Positions 16,727-26,533 are shown, numbered from the stretch's first letter. The stretch: 64,000 bases of DNA from Haloarcula rubripromontorii (GCF_001280425.1 NZ_LIUF01000001.1:910945-974944), one strand, 5' to 3'. Program-made: numbers and translations. Notes: generated by a model from the sequence alone, not told the origin.

Positions 16727-18922
16727 TCAGTCGGCGGGTTCGCTGCGGCGGTTCGCCGACCGCCGGCCGCCGAGTGTGTACACCCAGAGGATGCCGAGGC
16801 CGAGCATGTACGCAAGCGCCGTCGGGATGCCGACGAGGAACATCGTGAAGATGCCGCTGGGCGAGAGAATCGCCGAGAGGGCGACGATGCCGATGACGAC
16901 CTCGCGCCAGCGCTCGTACATCAGGTGGAATGGGATGATACCGCCCTTGTGGAACAGGAACATCGTCACCGGAATCTCGGCGAGCAGGCCGATACCGATG
17001 GTGAGGAAGAACACGAGCCAGCCGAACTTGCTCACGCGGTAAGCGATGACCATGTTCGAGTTCAGCTGGTCGTAGGCGATCCAGGAGATGGTCATCGGGG
17101 CCACGTAGAGGAACCCGAGCAGGCTCCCGCCGATGAGCGCGGCGAACAGCGTCCCGCCCCAGATGCCCAGGATGTTGCGGTTGCCGATGACCAGGCCCCG
17201 TTCGCGCATCGCCGGCCACGCGAAGTACAGCACCACGGGAATGACCGAGACGGCCCCGAGTATCGTCGAGAACTTGACGATGAACACGAGGTGCTCGACG
17301 GGGTGGAGCGTGACGATGCTCACGTCGGCGGCCATCTCTGGCGGGAGTCGGCTGACGAACGTCCGCTGAATCGTTCCGATGCCGCCCTGATAGAGGAACA
17401 GGAACGCGGCGGCGAGTACCGCGCCGAAGATGCCCAGAATCACGAACGCCCGGGAAGCCAAGGCGCTGAGGATGAACTGGATGTCGTAGTAGTACCCGCC
17501 GATCTCGTCTTCGGTGGTCTCGTCCTCGGTGAAGGCGTCGACCATGCCGGCGGTCGTCGAGGTGAACACGCCCGCTTCCTCCTCCGCCTCCGCTTCAGCG
17601 GTCCCGTCCGCGGCATCACCGCTCTCGCCCTCGGCGTCGTCTTCGTGGGCCATGTCCCAGCGGTCGAGGACGGCCTGCGCTTTCTCCTTGTTGTCGTCTG
17701 CAAGAGCGCGGTCGGCGTGCGCAAGCGCCTCGTCCTCGCTCATTTCCTCGAACACTTCGGGCGGTGCGACCTCGACGGCTGAGGCGTTGAGTTCGCCGAT
17801 GTCGATGGCCGTCGGGTCGCCGACCTGCCCGGGACCGGCCTTCTCCGAGAGCGCGGTCAGGACGTGGTAGTACAGGACGACGACAGCACCGATGACGCCG
17901 AACCCGACGGCGAGAAGTACTGCTGTACTCTCGACCGGGAGTCCGAACAGCGCCGGCGGCTGAATGTCACCGGTGAGCCGGTCGGATGGGAACAGTTCAG
18001 CGAACTGCTGGATGTACTGGAACGCCGGCGTCGCCAGGCCGTAGTACACCACACCGCCGCCAAGCACTGCACCGCCGAGAATCGTGTTCCAGTGCTCTCG
18101 GGCGACGGCACTGGTACTGACGAGGTCACCGGAGCGTCTGACCAACATTGCAAGCTTCGCCAGCGCGAGGCTGATACCGTAGAGACCACACAGCGGCGCG
18201 GCCCACATAATCTGGGTGAAGGGGTCCGGCGGCGAGAACAGCGCCCCGAAGGCGAAAATCCCCATCACCGCGTAGCGCCACTTGTCCCGGAACGTCTCGT
18301 AGGGAACGATTTCGGTGTAGGAAAGCACCGTCATCACGAGGGGCAACTGGGCGGCGAGTCCGAAGGAGACGGCCAGCAGGAAGACGAACTGGAACCACTT
18401 GACGATGGAGTACTGCGGGGTGAAGCCGGCCTTGAACGCGTCCCCGGCGAGGAAGTTGAACATCAGCGGGAAGAACAGCTCGTAGGCGTAGGCGACACCG
18501 CCGAAAAACAGCCCCAGGCTGATCGTGACGAACAGCGCGCCTTTCCAGGTCGGGATGTGCTCGGCCGGCCACCAGCCCCGCTGGCGGAGCCCGTCGCGGC
18601 CGAAGTAGATCAAAAGCGGCAGCGACAGCAAAATCCCGATGACGGCCCCGATTTTCACCTGCAGGAGGATGACGTCGAACGGCGTGACCGCGACGATGCT
18701 CGTGGCCTCCTGCGTGGTGAGGTCCATCTGCGAGTACAGGAGATCGGCGCGCAGCGTGTCCCAGACGCCGTACTGCAGTCCCATGATCGTGCCGATCATC
18801 CCGATGACGAAGACGATGAACACCTTCTGGAGGTGCACCTGCGCCGAGCGAAGCATCGCGCCGAGCGTCGCCCGTCCGCTCTGAACCGTCTGGACGGTGT
18901 CCTCGTCGATAGCACTCGCCAT
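16727..18922 (-). CDS. tatCt: Twin-arginine translocase subunit TatCt (two fused TatC domains)
   Basis: A 731-residue haloarchaeal form with two TatC units in one chain, about 14 membrane helices in total. The first unit (about 10-280) contains VTPFDVILLQVKIGAVIGILLS and FGRDGLRQRGWW. A long acidic cytosolic linker (about 380-490, e.g. DEALAHADRALADDNKEK) carries predicted helices. The second unit (about 520-720) contains LHPVEHLVFIVKFSTILGA and WPAMRERGL, whose glutamate matches the signal-binding glutamate of TatC. I start at MASAIDEDTVQ; a start 14 codons earlier (MNKLITP) is possible. It is divergent from tatCo. Confidence 0.93.
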   Translation of the reverse strand: MASAIDEDTVQTVQSGRATLGAMLRSAQVHLQKVFIVFVIGMIGTIMGLQYGVWDTLRADLLYSQMDLTTQEATSIVAVTPFDVILLQVKIGAVIGILLSLPLLIYFGRDGLRQRGWWPAEHIPTWKGALFVTISLGLFFGGVAYAYELFFPLMFNFLAGDAFKAGFTPQYSIVKWFQFVFLLAVSFGLAAQLPLVMTVLSYTEIVPYETFRDKWRYAVMGIFAFGALFSPPDPFTQIMWAAPLCGLYGISLALAKLAMLVRRSGDLVSTSAVAREHWNTILGGAVLGGGVVYYGLATPAFQYIQQFAELFPSDRLTGDIQPPALFGLPVESTAVLLAVGFGVIGAVVVLYYHVLTALSEKAGPGQVGDPTAIDIGELNASAVEVAPPEVFEEMSEDEALAHADRALADDNKEKAQAVLDRWDMAHEDDAEGESGDAADGTAEAEAEEEAGVFTSTTAGMVDAFTEDETTEDEIGGYYYDIQFILSALASRAFVILGIFGAVLAAAFLFLYQGGIGTIQRTFVSRLPPEMAADVSIVTLHPVEHLVFIVKFSTILGAVSVIPVVLYFAWPAMRERGLVIGNRNILGIWGGTLFAALIGGSLLGFLYVAPMTISWIAYDQLNSNMVIAYRVSKFGWLVFFLTIGIGLLAEIPVTMFLFHKGGIIPFHLMYERWREVVIGIVALSAILSPSGIFTMFLVGIPTALAYMLGLGILWVYTLGGRRSANRRSEPAD

Positions 18923-18994
18923 CTTCTCTGTGCCTAGCCCAGTGGGCGTTATCAATTTATTCATCCCGGTGACAGCCACTGCTCGAAAAGAAAG

Positions 18995-19000
18995 TTTACA
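18995..19000 (+). promoter_or_regulatory. TATA box of tatCo
   Basis: TTTACA lies 27-32 nt before the ATG at 19027. The divergent tatCt and tatCo starts are 104 bp apart, so this stretch must hold both promoters; the tatCt one is less clear. Confidence 0.45.
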
Positions 19001-19026
19001 ACACCCACCGTCTAAGCCCGGGACAG

Positions 19027-20652
19027 ATGGAGGACGGTGACGCAGACGACGAGCGGCGCAGGCCCGATGAGCCGCCACTACCGTCCGATACCGAGTCCGA
19101 CGATTCGTCGCCCCCGACTGACCCCGTGGCCGAAGCCGATGCTAATCGGGAGACGGACGACGTGACGGGTCCTGGCCCCGCGCCGGCCGGCGGCGACGAG
19201 GACACTGTCGGCTCGCACGCCGCGCCGACCGAAGCCGAATCCAGCGATGGGCTGTTCGACCGAGATGCGTCGGATATCGCCGCCGCTGTCCCGGCGGACG
19301 TGCCGACCGACTGGGGCAAGTCCACGCCCTCGCCGGCCGGTGCTGGCGGCAGCGCCACGCCGACGCACGGGGCTGGCTCGACCCCGTCCAGCTACGATCC
19401 AGACGCCGATATCGTCGACGAGGGCGCACCCGACGACGAGGAGATGCCGCTGGCCGACCACGTCGAGGAGATGGCGATGCGGCTGTTCGTCGTCGTTGGC
19501 GTGATGGCCGTCGTCGCCGTCATCGCCCTGCCGTACTCCGATGAACTCATCAACTTCCTGTGGTACTCATTCCTTGACGGCCCAGCCGAGGCCTGCGGGC
19601 AGGTTGCGACGAATGCCGACGGCAGTGTCGTCGATGGCGCTGACTGTCCGAACGTGTACAACCCGCTCGCGCTCATTCTGGCGCGTCTCAAGGTCTCCTC
19701 GTTAGTCGGCTTTATTGTCGCCTTGCCGGTATTCGTCTACCAGACGTACCTGTTCATGCGGCCGGGGCTGTACCCCCGCGAGCGGCGCTACTATCTGGCC
19801 GCGGTCCCGACCAGTCTGGTCCTCGCCGCGGTCGGCGTCGGCTTCGCGTACTTCGCCGTCCTGCGGGCGATGTTCGACTACTTCATCACCTACTCCGACC
19901 GCGCGGCCGACCTCGCCTTCGGCCTGAGCGAGACGTTCAACCTCATCATCCTGATGCTCGGGCTGTTCGCGCTCATTTTCCAGATTCCGCTGTTCGTGAT
20001 GCTCGCGGTGATGATGGGCGTGACGACCCGCCAGTGGCTCCAGGACCGGCGGCTGTACTTCTGGGGCGGGTTCGCCGCCGTGGCGTTCCTGTTCAGCCCC
20101 GACCCGACCGGGATGGCTCCGCTCATGGTCGCTGTGACGATGATCGGCCTGTTCGAGGGCACCCTGCTGCTCCTTCGCTGGACCGGCAGCACGTCGCCGG
20201 TGCCGACCGCCGACGACCTCGCCGCTCGCCGTCCGGTCGCGTGGCTGACCGCCGGTATCGCCGGCTACGTCCTCAGCCCCGCGCCGGTCCCGACGGGCTA
20301 CTACGAGCAATTGCCAGCCACCGTGACTGAGACGCTCGCAGCTGTTGGCCTCGGGAACGCCACGCCGATGCTCGTCGGCGGCGGGATGATTGTCCTGTTT
20401 GAGGCGCTGGCGTACGTGAACAAGAACTACTACGGCTCCGTGCGGCTCTGGCGGGGCTTCCGGGCCGCCCGCCTGCCAGTGTGGGCTGTCGCCATCGTCG
20501 CCGGCTATCTCGGCAGTCCCGACCCGACGCTGTTCCGCCTCGTGAACCAGTTCAGCCTCCCACGAAACGCCGCAATCGCCGTCGCCGGCGGCCTTGTCCT
20601 CCTCTACGAGGGGACCATCGCCGTCGCGCGCTGGCGAAACCGGGGTGAATAA
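19027..20652 (+). CDS. tatCo: Twin-arginine translocase subunit TatCo
   Basis: A 541-residue single-TatC protein. Residues 1-135 form an unusually long, acidic, Pro/Ser/Asp-rich cytosolic extension. The TatC core begins near MPLADHVEEMAMRLF and includes FMRPGLYPRERR, where the glutamate corresponds to E103 of E. coli TatC, which contacts the twin-arginine signal, and FQIPLFVMLAVMMG with FLFSPDPTGM. Two or three further hydrophobic segments follow the six-helix core. Haloarchaea export most secreted proteins by Tat, so both TatC genes are likely essential. No tatA is in the window. Confidence 0.93.
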   Translation: MEDGDADDERRRPDEPPLPSDTESDDSSPPTDPVAEADANRETDDVTGPGPAPAGGDEDTVGSHAAPTEAESSDGLFDRDASDIAAAVPADVPTDWGKSTPSPAGAGGSATPTHGAGSTPSSYDPDADIVDEGAPDDEEMPLADHVEEMAMRLFVVVGVMAVVAVIALPYSDELINFLWYSFLDGPAEACGQVATNADGSVVDGADCPNVYNPLALILARLKVSSLVGFIVALPVFVYQTYLFMRPGLYPRERRYYLAAVPTSLVLAAVGVGFAYFAVLRAMFDYFITYSDRAADLAFGLSETFNLIILMLGLFALIFQIPLFVMLAVMMGVTTRQWLQDRRLYFWGGFAAVAFLFSPDPTGMAPLMVAVTMIGLFEGTLLLLRWTGSTSPVPTADDLAARRPVAWLTAGIAGYVLSPAPVPTGYYEQLPATVTETLAAVGLGNATPMLVGGGMIVLFEALAYVNKNYYGSVRLWRGFRAARLPVWAVAIVAGYLGSPDPTLFRLVNQFSLPRNAAIAVAGGLVLLYEGTIAVARWRNRGE

Positions 20653-20653
20653 G

Positions 20654-21283
20654 ATGGGAACCCTACTTGTCGCCCGGCACGGCGAGACAACGTGGAACCG
20701 CGACGGGCGCATCCAGGGGTGGGCCCCGAGCCGGCTGACCGACAGGGGACAGAAGCAGGCTACGGCGCTCGGTACATGGCTCGACGACCGCTACGACGTG
20801 GACCGCGTCCTCGCCTCGGACCTCCGGCGCACCCGCGAGACGGCCGCGGCGGCCGACGACGGCTACGGCGGCCTGCCCGACCGCGCGTTCGACACCGACT
20901 GGCGCGAGCGCGGCTTCGGAATCATGCAGGGCCTGTACGCCGACGAACTGCTCGATGAGTTTCCCGACCACGACCCGGACGCAAGCGTCATCTCGCTCGA
21001 TGCGGCCCCAGAGGGGGGCGAGGGCATCCCGACCTTCCGCGGACGGGTCGAATCGGGGTGGGACCGAGCGATTGCGACCACCGACACGGGCGAGACGACG
21101 CTCGTGGTCACCCACGGCGGCGTCATCAAAGTCCTGCTGGCGAAGCTCACGGACAGCGACCCGGACGCGGCGCTGGCAAAGAGTTCACAGCCGAACTGCG
21201 CCGTCAACGAGATTCGGCTCGATGGGGACAGCCCCGAACTGGTCAACGAGGAGATGACCGGCTGGCGGACGTTCCTGGACTGA
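20654..21283 (+). CDS. Histidine phosphatase (phosphoglycerate-mutase-like) family protein
   Basis: A 209-residue enzyme. LLVARHGETTWN places the phospho-accepting histidine at residue 9; SDLRRTRETA supplies a conserved arginine pair, WRERGFGIMQGL matches the usual E-G segment, and VVTHGGVIKVLL contains the second catalytic histidine. The family includes alpha-ribazole and sugar phosphatases, so the substrate is open. The ATG lies 1 bp after the tatCo stop, which suggests co-transcription. An earlier in-frame start would lie within tatCo. Confidence 0.88.
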   Translation: MGTLLVARHGETTWNRDGRIQGWAPSRLTDRGQKQATALGTWLDDRYDVDRVLASDLRRTRETAAAADDGYGGLPDRAFDTDWRERGFGIMQGLYADELLDEFPDHDPDASVISLDAAPEGGEGIPTFRGRVESGWDRAIATTDTGETTLVVTHGGVIKVLLAKLTDSDPDAALAKSSQPNCAVNEIRLDGDSPELVNEEMTGWRTFLD

Positions 21284-21294
21284 GCGGGCGTCTT

Positions 21295-22176
21295 TCAGTC
21301 GACGGACGGATAATCGGCGTCAAAGACGTTGCTGACCACGTCCTCAGTCTCTTCTTCGGCTGGCTCCTCCGTTTCCGGGCTCACACTACCGGTTTCGTAT
21401 CCGTGGAGATCAAGCGTCACGTGGTCGAAGCCGCAGTCCTCGATGTGGTCACGGGCGGTGCGAACGAAGTCGGGGTCAAGTGCGGTTTCGAGTTCCGCTT
21501 CGCCGACCTCGATGCGGGCGAGGCCGTCGTGGTCGCGCACGCGGAACTGCTCGAAGCCCCACGTCCGGAGGAGTCGCTCGGCCTTCTCGACGCGGGAGAG
21601 CCGTTCCTCGGTGACTTCGAGGCCCGTCGGAATCCGCGAGGAGAGACAGGCCATCGAGGGCTTGTCGGCCACGGAGAGATCGTATTCGCGGGCGATCTCC
21701 CGGACCTCGGACTTCTCGATATTGTGTTCCAGCAGCGGCGAGTAGGCGTCCAGTTCCTCGACGGCGCGCAGGCCGGGGCGGTGCCCCTCGCCAACGTCGG
21801 AGGCGTTCGTGCCGTCACACACCACGTCGATGCCGAGTTCGCGAGCGCGGTCGTACATCGCACCCAGCCGCATCGACCGGCAGTGGTAACACCGCATGTC
21901 GTCGTTCTGGATGAACTCCTCGCTGTCGAGTTCGGAGAACTCCACGATCTCGTGGCGGATGCCGATCTCCTCGGCGACGCGGGTGGCGTCCGTCAACTCG
22001 GCAGCGGGCAGCGTCTCGGACTTGGCGGTACAGGCGATGGCGTCGTCGCCGAGGGCATCGTGGGCCAGCGCGGCGACGACACTCGAATCGACACCACCGG
22101 AGAAGGCGATGAGCACGCCGTCTCGCGACTTGAGGTCTTCGCGGGCGGCCGCTAGCTTCTCCGAAACAGCAGACAT
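21295..22176 (-). CDS. larE: ATP-dependent sacrificial sulfur transferase LarE family
   Basis: A 293-residue PP-loop enzyme. IAFSGGVDSSVVAAL is the ATP-pyrophosphatase loop, DDMRCYHCRSMRLG carries a CxxC pair, and VADKPSMACLSSRIPTG contains the cysteine at the position of the sacrificial or cluster-binding residue. LarE adds sulfur to the nickel-pincer cofactor of lactate racemase and related enzymes. The extra CxxC pair fits neither assignment decisively. No larB, larC or larA is in the window. The last 35 residues are an acidic Glu/Thr tail. Convergent with the phosphatase gene. Confidence 0.85.
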   Translation of the reverse strand: MSAVSEKLAAAREDLKSRDGVLIAFSGGVDSSVVAALAHDALGDDAIACTAKSETLPAAELTDATRVAEEIGIRHEIVEFSELDSEEFIQNDDMRCYHCRSMRLGAMYDRARELGIDVVCDGTNASDVGEGHRPGLRAVEELDAYSPLLEHNIEKSEVREIAREYDLSVADKPSMACLSSRIPTGLEVTEERLSRVEKAERLLRTWGFEQFRVRDHDGLARIEVGEAELETALDPDFVRTARDHIEDCGFDHVTLDLHGYETGSVSPETEEPAEEETEDVVSNVFDADYPSVD

Positions 22177-22315
22177 GGAACGTCTTTCTCGGTGGAGCGC
22201 AAAAACGCCTTCGCGTTCGGTGTTCGACTGACTGAGCCGGGGCGGTTGACCGCTCCGCTGCTTCCGGAGCCGCTGGCAACGGGTTTTTTCTCGCTGGCGT
22301 CGAATGGGCGGGCAG

Positions 22316-24301
22316 ATGGAGCTCGAATCGGTTCCGGGCGTCGGGGCGAAAACAGCCGCGGCGCTCCGGGAATTAGACGACCCGGAGGCGGCACTCCGGG
22401 ACGGCGACGTGGCGTCGCTCGCACGCGCACCGGGCATCAGCGAGGGCCGGGCCGCCCGCATCGCTCGCGGCGCGATTCGGGCCGAACACGACGACCCCGG
22501 TGGGTTCGCCGCGACGAAACGCGCCCGGGAAATCCACGAGGACGCGCTGGCGCTGCTGACCGACCGGACGGTGACTGACTACGCCGCGAAGCGACTGGCG
22601 ACGATCTATCCCAGCGGCGTCCGGAGCCGTATCGAGGAGGTCCGTGCCTTCGCCGAGGCGGCGATGGAGCGAGAACCCGACGCAGCGGTTCTGGACGCCC
22701 TGTCGGCCGTCGAACCGCTGGCCGAACCCGGCGACGTGCAGGTGCGGGACCGGTGTCTGGCGACCCGCGACGCCGAGCGCTACGCCGACGCGCAGGCCGC
22801 GATTCCGGAGGTCAGCGTCGAGGTCGTCGACGACGCCCGTCAGCTGGCCGAGCTTGCCCGGTCGTACTCGACCGTCGTCGCGCTCGACGAAGCCTTCGCC
22901 GGCGTCGACATCGAGGGCGACGTGCGGGTGGAACCGGACGCGCTCGAAGAGCCCGCGTCCGTCGTCCCCGAACGCGTGCTCACTTTCTTCGCCCGCAATC
23001 GCGACCGGATACGGGCCGCCGCAGAGGTCCACCGCGTTGCCGACCTCGATGCGCCGTGTGACCTGGACACGCTCCTGTCGGCGCTGGACCAACTCGACGA
23101 GGACGGGAGCGTCAGCGGTGACGAGGAGCTTGACCGGCTCGCCACCGCCGTCGACGACCTCGACGCAGCGGTGTCAACCGCCGAGAGCGTCGCCAACGAC
23201 CACCTTAGGGAAGCTATCGAAGAGCAGGACGTGACCATCGAGGGGACGGACCTGCTGTCGCTGGTCGAGCGGGGCGCGGGCGTGGACTCGCTCCTGCAGC
23301 GCGAACTGGCCGACGAGTACGCCGCGGCTGTCGAGAAGGCCCGCGACCACCTCGTCGACGCGCTGGCGCTCCGGGACATGGAGGCGACGGCGCGCCGGGC
23401 GTTCCCCGACGAACCGGCCTACCCCGTCGAACACAGCGAGGACGTCGTCGCCCGCCTCCGCGAGGAACTGACCGCCGCGCGCGACCAGCGCGCCACCCGC
23501 CGGAAGCGGGCGCTCGCAGACGACCTCGCAGAGATGCGCGAGGATGCCGCGGCGCTGGTCGACGCGGCGCTGGAACTCGACGTGGAACTGGCAATCGCCC
23601 GCTTCGCCGCGGACTTCGACTGCACGATGCCCGACCTCACGGAATCCGAGGGGGTCGCCATCGAGGGCGGGCGCTCGCCGCTGCTCGACGTGCCCTTCGA
23701 CGAAGTCGAACCGGTCGACTACGCCGTCGAGGGTGTGACGGTCCTCTCGGGGGTCAACAGCGGCGGGAAGACCTCGACGCTGGACCTCGTCGCGCTGGTG
23801 ACGACGCTGGCCCACATGGGCCTGCCCGTCCCCGCGGAGTCGGCCCGCGTCGGCCGCGTCTCGGAACTCCACTACCATGCCAAGACGCAGGGCACGCTCG
23901 ACGCCGGCGCGTTCGAGGCGACGCTCCGGGAGTTCGGCGGGCTCGTGACGGACGTGAGCGCCGACCGGCCGGTGATGGTGCTCGTCGACGAACTCGAATC
24001 CATCACCGAACCCGGCGCGGCGGCGACCATCATCGCCGGTATCCTCGAATCCCTGAGCGAGCGCGAGGCGACGGCCGTCTTCGTCTCCCACCTCGCCGAG
24101 GACATCCGCGACGCGGCCGAGTCCGACCTCGCCGTCGACGGCATCGAGGCGGAGGGGCTGGTCGACGGCGAACTCCGGGTGAACCGCTCGCCGGTCAAGG
24201 GCAAACTCGCCCGGTCGACCCCGGAACTCATCGTCGAGAAACTCGCCGACGACGGCGACGACGACGGCTTCTACGGTGACCTCCTCTCGAAGTTCGAGTA
24301 G
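22316..24301 (+). CDS. MutS-family ATPase with N-terminal helix-hairpin-helix
   Basis: A 661-residue protein. The first 60 residues form tandem HhH motifs, ESVPGVGAKTAAALREL and APGISEGRAARIA, which bind DNA backbone. A long helical part with coiled-coil character covers about 70-440. The MutS ATPase domain follows: VLSGVNSGGKTSTLDL (Walker A), VMVLVDELES (Walker B) and TAVFVSHLAEDI. There is no mismatch-recognition domain and no C-terminal Smr nuclease. This corresponds to the archaeal MutS-related group, whose substrate is unclear, rather than MutS1. The start MELESVPG is preferred over an ATG four codons earlier. Confidence 0.85.
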   Translation: MELESVPGVGAKTAAALRELDDPEAALRDGDVASLARAPGISEGRAARIARGAIRAEHDDPGGFAATKRAREIHEDALALLTDRTVTDYAAKRLATIYPSGVRSRIEEVRAFAEAAMEREPDAAVLDALSAVEPLAEPGDVQVRDRCLATRDAERYADAQAAIPEVSVEVVDDARQLAELARSYSTVVALDEAFAGVDIEGDVRVEPDALEEPASVVPERVLTFFARNRDRIRAAAEVHRVADLDAPCDLDTLLSALDQLDEDGSVSGDEELDRLATAVDDLDAAVSTAESVANDHLREAIEEQDVTIEGTDLLSLVERGAGVDSLLQRELADEYAAAVEKARDHLVDALALRDMEATARRAFPDEPAYPVEHSEDVVARLREELTAARDQRATRRKRALADDLAEMREDAAALVDAALELDVELAIARFAADFDCTMPDLTESEGVAIEGGRSPLLDVPFDEVEPVDYAVEGVTVLSGVNSGGKTSTLDLVALVTTLAHMGLPVPAESARVGRVSELHYHAKTQGTLDAGAFEATLREFGGLVTDVSADRPVMVLVDELESITEPGAAATIIAGILESLSEREATAVFVSHLAEDIRDAAESDLAVDGIEAEGLVDGELRVNRSPVKGKLARSTPELIVEKLADDGDDDGFYGDLLSKFE

Positions 24302-24372
24302 CGACCGCGTCCTGTCACTGCTCGTGAACCTGTGGCAAATGGTTAAGTGCGCCGCGAAGCTCGGTGAAAGTG

Positions 24373-25500
24373 ATGAGCGACGACCCCGAGGACCGGATGC
24401 TCGGCTGGGACGAGTCCGTCTTTCGGGACGAACACGTCTTCGAAATCGACTGGCTCCCGGAGACGTTCAAACACCGGGACACCCAGATGGAGACGCTGAA
24501 GTACGCGCTCCGGCCGGCCGTCCGGGGGTCGCGCCCGCTCAACGTCATCGCCCGCGGGCCGCCGGGGACGGGGAAGACGACGGCGGTCCAGATTCTGTTC
24601 GACGAACTCACCGCCCAGACGGAGGTAAAGACCGTCCGGGTGAACTGCCAGATGGACTCGACGCGCTACGCCGTCTTCTCGCGGCTGTTCGCCGAGATAT
24701 TCGACTACGAGCCGCCGTCCTCGGGTATCTCCTTCAAGAAACTGTTCTCCCAGATTACCGACAAGCTCGTCGAGGAAGACGAGGTGCTCGTCGTCGCCCT
24801 GGACGACGTGAACTACCTGTTCTACGAGAGCGAGGCCAGCGACACGCTGTACTCGCTGCTGCGCGCCCACGAGGCCCACTCGGGCGCGAAAATCGGCGTC
24901 ATCTGCGTCTCCTCGGACCTCGAACTCGACGTCATCGACGCGCTCGATACCCGCGTCCAGTCCGTGTTCCGCCCCGAGGAAGTGTACTTCAACACCTACG
25001 GCCAGGCCGAAATCGCGGACATCCTCGGCGAGCGCGTCGAGCGGGGGTTCAACGAGGGCGTCGTCGGCCCCACAGTGCTTGACCGTGTCGCCGAACTGAC
25101 CGAGGAACAGGGCGGTGACCTCCGGGTCGGTATCGACCTCCTCCGCCGGGCCGGAATGAACGCCGAACGGCGCGCTTCCCGCTCCGTCGAAACCGAGGAC
25201 GTCGAGGCGGCGTACGACAAGTCCAAGTACGTCCACCTCTCCCGCCGGCTGCGGGAACTGTCCGATTCCGAGACCGCGCTCGTGGAGGTCATCGCCGCCC
25301 ACGACGGCCAGCAGGCCGGCGACATCTACGACGCCTTCTCCGAGCAGACGGATCTGGGCTACACTCGCTATTCCGAGATTATCAACAAGCTCGACCAGCT
25401 CGACATCATCGATGCCGACTACACAAACGTCGAGGGACGGGGCCGCTCGCGGGAGCTGACGCTCAACTACGACGCCGACGCGGTGCTGGAGCGGTTGTAA
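24373..25500 (+). CDS. orc: Orc1/Cdc6-type replication initiator
   Basis: A 375-residue AAA+ initiator. GPPGTGKTTAVQIL is Walker A, VLVVALDDVNYLF is Walker B, CVSSDLELDVIDALDTRVQSVF covers the sensor-1 and arginine region, and GGDLRVGIDLLRRAG is sensor 2. The C-terminal winged helix (about 290-375) binds origin DNA. Haloarchaea carry several Orc paralogues, some far from origins. I see no origin-recognition repeats in the 71 bp upstream or 162 bp downstream, so it seems to be an orphan copy. It follows the MutS-like gene closely. A start three codons earlier is possible. Confidence 0.92.
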   Translation: MSDDPEDRMLGWDESVFRDEHVFEIDWLPETFKHRDTQMETLKYALRPAVRGSRPLNVIARGPPGTGKTTAVQILFDELTAQTEVKTVRVNCQMDSTRYAVFSRLFAEIFDYEPPSSGISFKKLFSQITDKLVEEDEVLVVALDDVNYLFYESEASDTLYSLLRAHEAHSGAKIGVICVSSDLELDVIDALDTRVQSVFRPEEVYFNTYGQAEIADILGERVERGFNEGVVGPTVLDRVAELTEEQGGDLRVGIDLLRRAGMNAERRASRSVETEDVEAAYDKSKYVHLSRRLRELSDSETALVEVIAAHDGQQAGDIYDAFSEQTDLGYTRYSEIINKLDQLDIIDADYTNVEGRGRSRELTLNYDADAVLERL

Positions 25501-25662
25501 TACGATATATCACATTGTACACTCTTGTAAACAGCCGTTGCCGTACCGTCACGACGATTGCGTCTCTGGCTCTCCATGAACAGATTCAGTAACGGGGTTG
25601 ACTTGTGGTCAGCGACACCGAACCGAAAGATAATTTGCACCCAAACTAAATAGGTTCAATTC

Positions 25663-26532
25663 ATGAATAGGCGAAATTATATTGCGATTGCCGGGAGCAG
25701 CCTCACACTGCTGGCTGGCTGTACCACGGGTGAGGAAAGTACTGACGGCGAGACGAGCACAACAGCGACGGATTCTCCCGGGACGGAGAGCGTCACAGAA
25801 ACGCCGACGGATACACCGACACCGGAGCCCGACCCGAAAGCGACTATCACCGATGCCGGACTGCTTCGAGAACGGGAGCGATACACGGACCTGGCCCGGG
25901 ATATCGGGAGCGTCGGCCTCGGGGGAGAAGTCATCGTCGGGCTGGAATACGAACTCCCGGTCAAGGACGGAGCTGTGTCGGCTATTATCCAGGCGACAGT
26001 ATACGACGACGACGATACTGAACTCGACCGGTCCTCGATGGATTCCGACGCTGTCGTTCAGGACGGCTCGGCGTTTGTTTCACACGAAGGCTGGTTCGCA
26101 TTCGATACCAGTGACTGGCACACTGGACGATATACGATAGAACTGGTGATTAACGCCACGGAATACGGAACAACGGCCGACCCGGTGACAGTCGAGTTTG
26201 ATATCGTCGAACCGCTTGGTGAGAGCGACGTTGCACTCGAACTGGTCGAAAAGCCCAACACCATCCGGGTGAACGAGCCGTTCGACCTGACGTACAATAT
26301 CCGGAACGTGAGCGACCGGGATTCAAGCCTCACCGTCGATGCGGTGGTTGTCGACCACGAGGAAGTGGATGCGGTCGAACTCGAACGGGACCTCAGTGGC
26401 AATATCCCGGCAGGCGGCCGGGAACAGTTCAGTGAAGTGGACTTTTCGACCAACGTGACCGGTGAGTTCACCTATCGGATTCCCGAACTCGGCGTCGGCT
26501 TCCCGTTCACTGTCGAACCGCCCCGGGACTGA
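25663..26532 (+). CDS. Lipoprotein of unknown function
   Basis: A 289-residue exported lipoprotein. MNRRNYIAIAGSSLTLLAGC gives a twin-arginine-like N-terminus and lipobox LAGC, with C20 lipidated. A Thr/Glu/Pro-rich linker covers about residues 25-60. The rest looks like two beta-sandwich repeats: the second contains EKPNTIRVNEPFDLTYNIRNVSD, a wording common in CARDB-like surface domains. An AT-rich GATAATTTG near 25629-25637 serves as TATA. Function unknown; it may be a surface adhesion or binding protein. Confidence 0.7.
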   Translation: MNRRNYIAIAGSSLTLLAGCTTGEESTDGETSTTATDSPGTESVTETPTDTPTPEPDPKATITDAGLLRERERYTDLARDIGSVGLGGEVIVGLEYELPVKDGAVSAIIQATVYDDDDTELDRSSMDSDAVVQDGSAFVSHEGWFAFDTSDWHTGRYTIELVINATEYGTTADPVTVEFDIVEPLGESDVALELVEKPNTIRVNEPFDLTYNIRNVSDRDSSLTVDAVVVDHEEVDAVELERDLSGNIPAGGREQFSEVDFSTNVTGEFTYRIPELGVGFPFTVEPPRD

Positions 26533-26533
26533 G

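Noticed and set aside
16388-17782. 464-codon plus-strand frame
   Set aside because: Only its first 110 residues look like protein; the rest is antisense to tatCt, with shadow-type Asp/Glu/His/Arg-rich composition.
24302-24372. Replication origin upstream of the Orc gene
   Set aside because: The 71-bp gap has no GAAAC-G-run boxes and no AT-rich tract.
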